From Gloeobacterales cyanobacterium ES-bin-141 (GTDB lineage Bacteria > Cyanobacteriota > Cyanobacteriia > Gloeobacterales > Gloeobacteraceae), in the NCBI GenBank assembly GCA_014380935.1, contig JACMIX010000273.1, positions 1 through 40,149 of the forward strand: a DNA stretch of 40,149 nucleotides. The letters run 5' to 3'. Position 1 is the stretch's first letter; each line of letters starts with the position of its first letter. The position numbers and the translations under genes were made by a program. Shown here in pieces: positions 29,592-37,899 of the stretch. The notes under the pieces were generated by a model. It was not told the DNA's origin and made no database searches. It saw only the letters and a program-made list of their open reading frames with translations.

Positions 29592-30317
29592 CTACTTGGG
29601 ATCAGTATCCTCGGGCTTGGGAGCGGAGGGCAGGGCTTTTTGCTCGGTGGCCTCGGGAAGCGTGCCCATCTGAGACTTGAGAGCGAGCAACTCGTCCTCG
29701 ACCCCACCACCTGCTTCTAGAGAGCGGAACTGGTCTTCGAGATTGTCGGTGGAAAGCTCCGCGACAGCCTGAGAGCGAGCTTCGAGTTCGTTGACCTTTT
29801 CTTCCATGCGGTCAAAGGTGCTGAACGCTCCGGCGGTATTGACCCGGCCCAGGGTCTGGTTGATCTGCTCAGAGGCCTTGGCCGAGCGGGCGCGGGCGAC
29901 TAGCAGGTCTTTTTTGGCCTTGGCCTCGGAAATCTTGCCCTCGAGAGCAGTCAGATTTGTCTTTAGACTTCCAACTGTCTTGCGTTGCTGTTCAAGCTGG
30001 GTCTTGAGGCCGACAGCTGTCTCTGAAAAGTTCTTTTTACGGGTCAGGGCTTCGCGGGCCAACTCGTCGCTATTTTTGGAGACAGCAAGGGCGGCCCGGC
30101 GCTGCCATTCGTCGGACTGAGACTGGGCCTGGATAAACTGCTGCTCCATACGCTTTTCGCTCGCAATGGCCTGCGCCACGGCCTGACGCAACTGAACCAG
30201 GTCCTCTTGCATGTCGTTGACTGTCTGGTTGAGTAGCTTCTCAGGGTCCTCAGCCTTGTTCACGACCGAATTGAGATTGGATTTAAGAACTGTGGCGATC
30301 CGATCGAACAACCCCAT
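29592..30317 (-). CDS. PspA/IM30 (Vipp1) family protein
   Basis: MGLFDRIATVLKSNLNSVVNKAEDPEKLLNQTVNDMQEDLVQLRQAVAQAIASEKRMEQQ; coiled-coil; extra C-terminal tail. Start trimmed from ORF track. Confidence 0.93.
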   Translation of the reverse strand: MGLFDRIATVLKSNLNSVVNKAEDPEKLLNQTVNDMQEDLVQLRQAVAQAIASEKRMEQQFIQAQSQSDEWQRRAALAVSKNSDELAREALTRKKNFSETAVGLKTQLEQQRKTVGSLKTNLTALEGKISEAKAKKDLLVARARSAKASEQINQTLGRVNTAGAFSTFDRMEEKVNELEARSQAVAELSTDNLEDQFRSLEAGGGVEDELLALKSQMGTLPEATEQKALPSAPKPEDTDPK

Positions 30318-30428
30318 GGCTATCTCCATCCGTCTTAATACGTGTTGATTGTAGCTATTGGCCAGCTTCAGGCGCCAGCAAAAGGGGGTATCTACAATAA
30401 ATCAGAGTCAAATTGCAGGAGTTCATCC

Positions 30429-31949
30429 ATGTCCAAGCTTCATGCCAGCAGCAGTTGGGGAGAGGCTGCCGTCCAGATTATCGGCGCGGAGCTTCGCCGT
30501 ATCCTCAAACACGAGGCAGGCACCCGTCTGGGTGAAGACCCGGAAGAACTGCACCAGATGCGAGTCGGCACCCGGCGTTTGCGCTCCGCACTGCGCCTTT
30601 TTGAACCGGCCCTCAAACTACCCGGGCCTACCCGCCGCAAACGGATCGGGACACTTGCCCGAGCTCTGGGAACGGTGCGTGATCTGGATGTACAGATTGA
30701 ACTGCTGCGTGATAAATACCTGGCCGCATTACCGATCGAGGAGCAGCAACGTCTTCATCAGTTGCTTGTCTACTTGGACGAGGAGCGCGCACGGGCGCGG
30801 GCCATGCTGCTCGGACACCTCGACAGCCGACAGTATCAGGAATTTAAGGCAGCTGCGACCGATTTTCTAACCGTACCGAGGCTGCGGGGCGCCCAGACTG
30901 AGACCCTTTACCACCTTCTGCCGGAGCTGTTCCGCTCGCAACTGGCTGATTTATGGGCTCACCCCGGCTGGCAGGAGCCGGATATCGAGACCCTGCATGC
31001 CCTGCGCATTGCCGTTAAACGGGTTCGCTACAGTGCCGAGTTTTTTGCCAGTTGCTACGGTAAGGGTTTTCGTTCTCTCTACCTGGAGCTCAAGCGTCTG
31101 CAGGAGGACCTGGGCATTATCCACGATTGCGACGTGCTGCTCGGACAGTTTCACGCGGAGCCCGCAGGCGCACCGACACCCTGGCAACAACCCCAACCCC
31201 GTCTGAGCGTGCTCCTCCGCCAGCAACGCCGAAATGCCCTGCGCCGTTTTCGGCGTACACGCACCCGGGTGCTCGAAGCGCGTACTCGCAGCACCATCGA
31301 GCAGCAGGTCAACTGGCCCGGAACTCTTCATGACCGGGAACTCTTCGAGCATGGCCAGATGAGTGCTGGCGCATTGGAGCTTGAGCGCAAGTATAGAATT
31401 ACGCCCTCCCTGCGCCAATCAATTGAAGGTCGGCTCACCGAGTGGGATTTTCGGTCCCACCCGCCGTTGCGCCAGACCGATTACTACCTTGAAGTGCTTG
31501 GTCCTCATCAATACACCCGAGCACGGCGTTCGGAGGAAGCTTCTCAAGTATGCTACCAATTGACGCGCAAGCAACACGACCCCGCCGGTGGACGCCGGGT
31601 TGAGGAGGAACCGGTCAGCGCCCCGGTCTGGTCGGCTCTGACAGCCCGCTTTCATCAATTACCCGTGCCGGTCATCTACAAAGAGCGAGTCCGCTGGAGC
31701 GGCTTCGTTACAGGTGTACCCCTGAGTGTGACTTTTGACCGTGTTGAGGGAATGGGGTTTTACTCTGGCGACTATCTGGAGTTGGAAGTGATGACCCCCG
31801 ATGACAGCCTTGTTGCCATCGCCGAGTCCTGCCTGGCTGAAGTGGGTGGCCTACTCGGGTTGCAGGCGGCAGAACACGTGGACCAGAGCTATGTCGGTCT
31901 ACTACTCGGGTGGGTAGCAGCCCAGCAACTGACACCGCGCCGAGGATAA
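30429..31949 (+). CDS. CHAD domain + C-terminal CYTH-like domain protein
   Basis: CHAD: LHQMRVGTRRLRSALRLFEPAL, LHALRIAVKRVRYSAEFF; CYTH-like: LELERKYRI...YLELEVMTPDDS. Start trimmed to ATG at 30429. Confidence 0.82.
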   Translation: MSKLHASSSWGEAAVQIIGAELRRILKHEAGTRLGEDPEELHQMRVGTRRLRSALRLFEPALKLPGPTRRKRIGTLARALGTVRDLDVQIELLRDKYLAALPIEEQQRLHQLLVYLDEERARARAMLLGHLDSRQYQEFKAAATDFLTVPRLRGAQTETLYHLLPELFRSQLADLWAHPGWQEPDIETLHALRIAVKRVRYSAEFFASCYGKGFRSLYLELKRLQEDLGIIHDCDVLLGQFHAEPAGAPTPWQQPQPRLSVLLRQQRRNALRRFRRTRTRVLEARTRSTIEQQVNWPGTLHDRELFEHGQMSAGALELERKYRITPSLRQSIEGRLTEWDFRSHPPLRQTDYYLEVLGPHQYTRARRSEEASQVCYQLTRKQHDPAGGRRVEEEPVSAPVWSALTARFHQLPVPVIYKERVRWSGFVTGVPLSVTFDRVEGMGFYSGDYLELEVMTPDDSLVAIAESCLAEVGGLLGLQAAEHVDQSYVGLLLGWVAAQQLTPRRG

Positions 31950-32070
31950 CCAGCAATTTTGCCGATTCAGAACTTCGTGGCTCGCGGGGCTTGCGATCTC
32001 TCTAGTTTTCATATAACTTAATGTTTAGACTAGAGTTGTTACAAAAAAAGATTTTACGCAGGGAAGCACG

Positions 32071-32199
32071 ATGCAGCCTTTCGATGTTCAAGAGCTCAAG
32101 GAATATTTCTTCGGCGACCGACTGCCTGTAGAAGAGTTTGACATCGATACAGCCCGTCACCAACTCGAAGATCTGTTTTGCCGGGACGTCCCAGCGTAA
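32071..32199 (+). CDS. candidate 42-aa small acidic protein (MQPFDVQELKEYFFGDRLPVEEFDIDTARHQLEDLFCRDVPA)
   Basis: ORF below the ORF-track cutoff; GGGA-containing Shine-Dalgarno-like sequence (CAGGGAAGCACG) before the ATG; well-formed composition. Confidence 0.5.
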   Translation: MQPFDVQELKEYFFGDRLPVEEFDIDTARHQLEDLFCRDVPA

Positions 32200-32286
32200 A
32201 GCAAGCGAGATTGCCAACCCAGCCCATGGTCCGGAGGGGATATTCCGTCTGCATTCTACTTCTCTAGCTAGTATTAGACAAAGGTT

Positions 32287-34527
32287 TTGGACTTGGCTGT
32301 GCTGCGTTCTTGCCGGCGATCTGGGTTTATAGCTTCAATATTGATTGCTCTGGCTGCGCATCAACCGGCCTATCCTTCACCCGCCCAAGGCGGGTCTTCT
32401 TTTACGGAACCGCTCGGAGGATACTTGCTCGTCCCGGGAACTCAGGAAGTACACCGGCTCGACCTCGCGACCGGTCGCTTGATTGAGAAGTTGAAGTTGC
32501 CGGTTGCGGATACCTATCACAATGTGGCTCGCACCCGGGACAACCGACTGATTATTGCCGGGAATGAAGCCGTAAGTATTGTTGATGCCAGTAGCGGTAA
32601 TATCGAGCGTACTTTTCTGCTGCCTGCGGCGGTAGTAACAGCAAGACTTGATTCCGCCAAGGATATACCTGTTTTGCAGAGCACTGCGATGCGGACGCGG
32701 AGGCTTTTTGGCCTTGGTTACGAGCCGCGTACGGAACGTGCCTACCTGGGCGTGGTTGACGACGAGGGCGAGGTCACCCTGTACTGGTTGGACCTGCACA
32801 AGCAGACTCTACAAGTTCTGGCGACTGTAAATGACATACCTAATCCACGCGACCTGGTGGTTACAGCCGACGGATTGCGTATTTATATATCCTCGGTGCA
32901 GGTGTTGCCCGAACCGGCTGCGCGCGTCTATCCGGTCAATCCGCTCACCGGGGAGCGGGCTCAAGCACTGGAGGTCAGCTTTGATCCCAGGCGTCCGTCG
33001 CTGACTCTCAGCACGGACGGGAACCTGCTTTATCTGACGGCTGCGGACGAGAGTTTGATCGTCGTCAACACCCGCTCCAACAATCCGGTCCGCCGCTTAC
33101 GCATTCGCACCGCCACAAGCCGCTCAAAGATCGTTCGGGTCGTTCCGGCCCTTGACAACCGGCACCTGTGGATTTCCCTCAGCCAGCCGGATCGGCTTGT
33201 ACTCTGGGACCCTTTTGGTGAGCGGGCAGCACTCAGCGAGGAGTTACCCGCTCTGGCCATTGACGTGGCCATGAGTGCCGACAAGTCGCGCCTGGTATAC
33301 GTGCAGAAGACACCACAGGCAGTCGCGGGCAAACCTGCCGAGGTACGGGTCTGGGACACCACCAAAGAAGATAATCTACCCGTGGTCGCCCACTTTGCAC
33401 AGCCGAGTGGTGTGAATCGGGTGGTCCTCGCCGATGCACCGTTGCCCTTATCGAGCCAGGAGCGGCTGCCGAAGGTGGCGGTCGTCGGTTTTGAGACAGG
33501 TCCGGTCCGGTACGGACGCTTTCCGAAAGTCGCCGACGTTATCGGTGCGGACCTTTTGAGAACCCGCCGTTACGAAATCCTACCGCCCTTGCAGGTCCAG
33601 TCGGTCCTCGAGACACTTGGCCTTGAGGACGGATTGCAGGCCGACCCCGACGCAATTCGCCAGGTTGCCTCGTTACTGGGCGCGGATGCGGTTCTGGTCG
33701 GCAAGCCTCTACGCTTTGAGCTTCCCAACCGCGCGCTCGAATCGCTCGCGGGCCTGATCAATCCACTCGCCGCCTTACTGGTGCCTCAATTTTCCTCGCC
33801 CAAGGTTTTCTCCTCGGCAGAGGCCTTTGATCAAGAGGGTAAGTCGATCTGGAAGGCGGACGTGGTCAATTTCGAAAGTGCATTCATGCAGGGCAAGACG
33901 GACCTGGTGCTGCTCAGCAACGCAATGATCATCACCGGTCACGACGTCGCCAACCGCTTCTCCAGGGGTGCCTACAACGACGTCAAAGCCAGAGCCGGTG
34001 AGCTGCCGCCGATATCACGCGATGAGGCGTTGAAGACTGTCCGGCGTATTGCCATGTTGGGTCCTGACTCGGCTCTCTTCAACGAGCAAACCAACAGTCC
34101 CGAGAGTCTCGGCCAGCTGGTCGCCGAGCGTTTGAGCACGGAGCTGGGTTGGGAGGTGACGGCCCCGAACGAGGCCTTCGGACATCTCGCCCAACTGGGT
34201 ATTGAACGCCCCCAGGTGCTGACGACCGATCCCCAGCTACTCGCCCGCACCCTTGGCGTCGATGCAGTCATGCTCGGGCTGGTCCGCAGCAGTACGTATT
34301 ACTCGGGAGGCTTCATCGGCTTTGGCAACCAGGCTGCCGATGAGGTGATTATTCAGTTCGAACTGATCGACCAGCAGGGCCGCGTCCTCTGGAAGGACAT
34401 CCAGGTGCGCAACATTCCCGTGCAGCAGGAAAGTGCCGTGCGGCAGGCCGCCGATGTAGTAGTTGAACGCCTGCAGCAGGGAATCCGTCCCACTCAGGCA
34501 ACCCAAAAACAAGCTCCTGCTATGTAG
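32287..34527 (+). CDS. beta-propeller (YncE-like) protein with C-terminal CsgG/GNA1162-like domains
   Basis: TTG start and signal peptide; repeats such as YLLVPGTQEVHRLDLATGRLIEKLKLP and SIVDASSGNIERTF; then VAVVGFETGPVRYGRFPKVADVIGADLLRTRRYEILPP..LLGADAVLVG and a second ...LGVDAVMLGLVRSSTYYS...VIIQFELIDQQGRVLWKDIQ unit. Confidence 0.7.
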   Translation: MDLAVLRSCRRSGFIASILIALAAHQPAYPSPAQGGSSFTEPLGGYLLVPGTQEVHRLDLATGRLIEKLKLPVADTYHNVARTRDNRLIIAGNEAVSIVDASSGNIERTFLLPAAVVTARLDSAKDIPVLQSTAMRTRRLFGLGYEPRTERAYLGVVDDEGEVTLYWLDLHKQTLQVLATVNDIPNPRDLVVTADGLRIYISSVQVLPEPAARVYPVNPLTGERAQALEVSFDPRRPSLTLSTDGNLLYLTAADESLIVVNTRSNNPVRRLRIRTATSRSKIVRVVPALDNRHLWISLSQPDRLVLWDPFGERAALSEELPALAIDVAMSADKSRLVYVQKTPQAVAGKPAEVRVWDTTKEDNLPVVAHFAQPSGVNRVVLADAPLPLSSQERLPKVAVVGFETGPVRYGRFPKVADVIGADLLRTRRYEILPPLQVQSVLETLGLEDGLQADPDAIRQVASLLGADAVLVGKPLRFELPNRALESLAGLINPLAALLVPQFSSPKVFSSAEAFDQEGKSIWKADVVNFESAFMQGKTDLVLLSNAMIITGHDVANRFSRGAYNDVKARAGELPPISRDEALKTVRRIAMLGPDSALFNEQTNSPESLGQLVAERLSTELGWEVTAPNEAFGHLAQLGIERPQVLTTDPQLLARTLGVDAVMLGLVRSSTYYSGGFIGFGNQAADEVIIQFELIDQQGRVLWKDIQVRNIPVQQESAVRQAADVVVERLQQGIRPTQATQKQAPAM

Positions 34528-34616
34528 ACCCGCATACCTGGGATCTCTATCCCTGGAGAGTGAAACAACCTACCTGCCCTGGCTCTCACTGGAAGAGGAG
34601 TCCCAGGGATGAGCAG

Positions 34617-35570
34617 ATGTCTGGATTGAACCGGCGTGACTTTTTGAAGCTTGGACTCAGCATAGCGACAGCCAGCCCGCTCCTCGCTGGAGGCGCGGCG
34701 TTGAGCAAGGCCACGGGGCAGGGTGGCCTCCCCACGCGTACTCTCGGCCGTACCGGAGAAGAGGTGAGCATCTTCGGTCTTGGGGGTGGGGTGAAGCAAT
34801 TTCGGGATGAGCGGCGTGACGAGGCGGTCGTTCTGCTCAACCGTGCCCTCGACCTGGGCATCAACTACTTCGATACCGCCGCTTCCTATGGACCGAGTGA
34901 GGAGTACTTCGGCATAGTAGTCCCCAAGCGACGCAAAGAGATGTTCCTTGCCACCAAAACGACCAGGCGTACCCGCGACGGTGCCTGGCGAGATCTGGAA
35001 CGCTCGCTCAAGCGTCTCGGCACAGATTATCTCGATCTGTGGCAGATGCATGGTGTGGCAGTGCCCGAGCGCGACACAACCGTGGCCTTTGGGCGCAACG
35101 GAGCTATCCGCGCCCTCGAAGAGGCAAAAGCCCAGAAACTGGTGCGTTTTGGCGGGGTTACAGGACACCACCGCACCGATGTGCTGGCTGAGTGGCTGCG
35201 CCGCTATCCCTTCGAGACGCTCCTCGCGGTGGTGAATGCCTGCGATGTCCATCACGCCGACTCGTTTATCAAGAAGCTGTTGCCCGTAGCCCAGGAACGC
35301 GGGGTGGCCGTCATCGCCATGAAGGTTCCCGCCTACGGAAAAGTGCTCAACCCGTCTGCCGGGGTCGGGATGCGCGAGGCCATGTACTACGCGCTGTCTC
35401 AACCGGGTGTAGCCAACTGCATCATTGCCTCGGACTCACTTGCCATGCTCGAGCAGAACGTGGCGATTGCGAAGCGCTTTCGCCCACTCTCGAAGACACA
35501 ACTAGCCCAGATCGAGGCACGCACGGCCAGCTACTGGCAGGAGGCAGTTTTCTACCGGGAGTGGAGCTAG
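34617..35570 (+). CDS. aldo/keto reductase with Tat-like signal
   Basis: MSGLNRRDFLKLGLSIATASPLLAGGAALS twin-arginine signal; TLGRTGEEVSIFGLGGG, LGINYFDTAASYGPSEE, LKRLGTDYLDLWQMHG. Confidence 0.9.
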   Translation: MSGLNRRDFLKLGLSIATASPLLAGGAALSKATGQGGLPTRTLGRTGEEVSIFGLGGGVKQFRDERRDEAVVLLNRALDLGINYFDTAASYGPSEEYFGIVVPKRRKEMFLATKTTRRTRDGAWRDLERSLKRLGTDYLDLWQMHGVAVPERDTTVAFGRNGAIRALEEAKAQKLVRFGGVTGHHRTDVLAEWLRRYPFETLLAVVNACDVHHADSFIKKLLPVAQERGVAVIAMKVPAYGKVLNPSAGVGMREAMYYALSQPGVANCIIASDSLAMLEQNVAIAKRFRPLSKTQLAQIEARTASYWQEAVFYREWS

Positions 35571-35659
35571 GTTGGCCCTGACAGTAGCCACCACACAGCA
35601 ATAGCGCTCCAGGCAATTTTCCGTATAGCTTCCTAGCCCATAACCGACGCAGCCCAAGG

Positions 35660-36622
35660 CTAAACCTGCCTGGGGAGGCTGATCTCACTTAGTTCTGCCA
35701 CTTCCTCGGCACTCAGTTGCCAGCCCAATGCCCCCGCGTTCTGGCGGGCCTGATCGGCGTTCTTTGCGCCCGGAATCGGAATGACACCGCCCTGGGCAAT
35801 CAGCCAGTTGAGGGCAACCTGAGCCGGGGTGCGGTCGTGCGTCCGGGCAATTCGCGTCAGGGTTTCGAGCACCGGGGCGAGTTTTTGAAGCCCCTCGCGG
35901 CTGAAGCGCGGGTCCAGTTGACGGGCACCGCTGAGTTGGGAAGCCTTCTCAGGAGTGTACTTGCCGGTCAGCAAGCCCTGGGCAAGCGGGCTATAGGCAA
36001 GGATAACGACACCCAGTTTGCGAGCAGCGGCGAACACGCCGTTGCGCTCGATTTCGCGGGTAATCAGCGAGTAGCGCATCTGGTTGACCGCCAGGGGAAT
36101 GCCGTACCCTGCGAGTAAACGGTGGGCCTCCGTCATCTGCTCAGCCGAATAGTTGCTCACACCCACCGCCCCGATGCGTCCCCGCTTGACTTCACGCGCC
36201 AGGGCTTCAAAGAGCGTCTCGGTGCTCATGAAGAAGTTGAAGGGTTGATGGACCTGGTAGAGATCAACCCGCTTAACGCCGAGGCGGTCGAGGCTCGCGC
36301 TCAGGGCTTCCTCGACTGCCTGGCTACCAAAGCGCCAGGGAAGCGGGAAGTACTTGGTTGCAATCTGCACAGGAGTCTGATTTTGCTGGATGAACTGTCT
36401 GAGCAGCCGCTCCGACTCGCCCAAACCGTAGACTTCAGCCGTGTCGAAAAAGGTTACCCCGGCCGCGAGAGATGCCCGGAACGCCTGCTCTACCTGGTTT
36501 ACCCCGTAGTCACCGCCGTAACCCCAGAAAATCCGGTCGCCCCACGCCCAGGTACCGATACCCAGGGGTGCCACCTCCGCGCCGCCAGGACCCAGGGAGA
36601 TTGTTGCGTTGCTCACGTCCAT
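35660..36622 (-). CDS. aldo/keto reductase
   Basis: GVTFFDTAEVYGLGESERLL, LDRLGVKRVDLYQVHQP, NWLIAQGGVIPIPGAKNADQARQNAGALGW. Confidence 0.93.
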   Translation of the reverse strand: MDVSNATISLGPGGAEVAPLGIGTWAWGDRIFWGYGGDYGVNQVEQAFRASLAAGVTFFDTAEVYGLGESERLLRQFIQQNQTPVQIATKYFPLPWRFGSQAVEEALSASLDRLGVKRVDLYQVHQPFNFFMSTETLFEALAREVKRGRIGAVGVSNYSAEQMTEAHRLLAGYGIPLAVNQMRYSLITREIERNGVFAAARKLGVVILAYSPLAQGLLTGKYTPEKASQLSGARQLDPRFSREGLQKLAPVLETLTRIARTHDRTPAQVALNWLIAQGGVIPIPGAKNADQARQNAGALGWQLSAEEVAELSEISLPRQV

Positions 36623-36732
36623 GGCAGTTCCTATATCTAATTCGAGTGTCTCTTACCAGATTAACGTCTGGGCACCGGTCCACGGCCTGTATGCCCCAGG
36701 CGATAGTATGAAAGACGTCCGGTCGCGAATTC

Positions 36733-37863
36733 ATGAGTGCAGTATTTATCACACTGGCCCTGACAATATTGACGGGGCTGTTGAGCTGGGGGTTGGGGCG
36801 GGTGCGCAGCCGTTTCACCCGTACATCCGCACCGAAGGGAGAACATCCCAATACAACCCGGACTGTGCTCAGCGAAGCAGTACGCCTCAGCTTATTGCCT
36901 TTGCGGGTTGCTCTCTGGATAGGTTGGCTTTACCTGGTCAGCGGTTTATTCACCTGGAGCCGCCCGCTTCAGGCGCAGTTGTTCACCGTATTGATCGGAC
37001 CCTTGCCAGGCATCGTGCTGGTGATCGTGGCAGGTGTGTTTGCTATCCGGCTCGGCTACGTACTGATTGACTTGTTGTTCGAGGCTATCCGCGAGGGACG
37101 CTTCCTGGCCCGTACCTACTCAGCGCGCCTTGATTTGCGGGTCAACACTTTCAGTGGCGTGTTCAAGGGCACGCTCACGATCGTGGTGGGTGCCCTTGCC
37201 CTGGTGTTGGTGCTGCGTCAGTCGGGCCTCGACATCGGCCCGCTGCTCGCCGGGGCGGGGATTCTCGGACTGGCTTTCTCCTTCGGTGCCCAAAGTCTGA
37301 TCAAAGATATCATCAACGGTTTTTTCATCTTGTTCGAGGACCAGTACGGTGTCGGCGATGTGGTGATCATCAACGGCAACGATGGCCTGGGCGGTCTGGT
37401 CGAGGATATCAACCTGCGAATCACGCGTTTGCGCAATACCGAGGGCCGGCTGATCACGATCCCGAATAGCGAAGTCAAGACGGTCGCGAACCTTTCGAGC
37501 CGGTGGGCACGGGTGGATATCAAGGTGCCTGTTCCACACGATGTGGATATCGACCGGGTCATGGCGATGATGGTCCGGGAAGTCAGCGCTCTACGCGCTG
37601 AGCCCGGCTGGCAGGCGAAGATCCTCGAGGAGCCTGAGATGCTTGGGGTGGACGCACTGAGTGATACGGGCGTCGTCCTGCGCATGCTGGTCAAGACCGC
37701 GCCTCTACAGCAATGGCGCGTAGACCGGGCTGTTCGTCGCCGTCTGAAGCTTGCCTTTGATCGGGAGAGTATTCGCTTTACCGGTCTGAGTACCGCCGTG
37801 CAACTTGATCCCGGCCAGGCCCTCGAGGAGTTGACTGAATACAATCGCGAGGATGCCAGGTAA
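36733..37863 (+). CDS. MscS family mechanosensitive ion channel (copy 1)
   Basis: GPLLAGAGILGLAFSFGAQSLIKDIINGFFILFEDQYGVGDVVIINGNDGLGGLVEDINLRITRLRNTEGRLITIPNSEVKTVANLSS. Confidence 0.92.
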   Translation: MSAVFITLALTILTGLLSWGLGRVRSRFTRTSAPKGEHPNTTRTVLSEAVRLSLLPLRVALWIGWLYLVSGLFTWSRPLQAQLFTVLIGPLPGIVLVIVAGVFAIRLGYVLIDLLFEAIREGRFLARTYSARLDLRVNTFSGVFKGTLTIVVGALALVLVLRQSGLDIGPLLAGAGILGLAFSFGAQSLIKDIINGFFILFEDQYGVGDVVIINGNDGLGGLVEDINLRITRLRNTEGRLITIPNSEVKTVANLSSRWARVDIKVPVPHDVDIDRVMAMMVREVSALRAEPGWQAKILEEPEMLGVDALSDTGVVLRMLVKTAPLQQWRVDRAVRRRLKLAFDRESIRFTGLSTAVQLDPGQALEELTEYNREDAR

Positions 37864-37896
37864 AAGCTAAACTTCCTTCCCTGGTGGGAAGCTTTT
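37862..37896 (+). terminator. candidate terminator/hairpin between the two mscS copies
   Basis: AAAAGC...TTCCC-TGGT-GGGAA-GCTTTT with internal loop and short T-run. Confidence 0.5.
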
Positions 37897-37899
37897 AGA

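Noticed and set aside
34494-35402. 302-aa antisense ORF opposite the Tat-type AKR
   Set aside because: Fully overlaps a recognised AKR; arises from GC-rich codon bias in the opposite frame.
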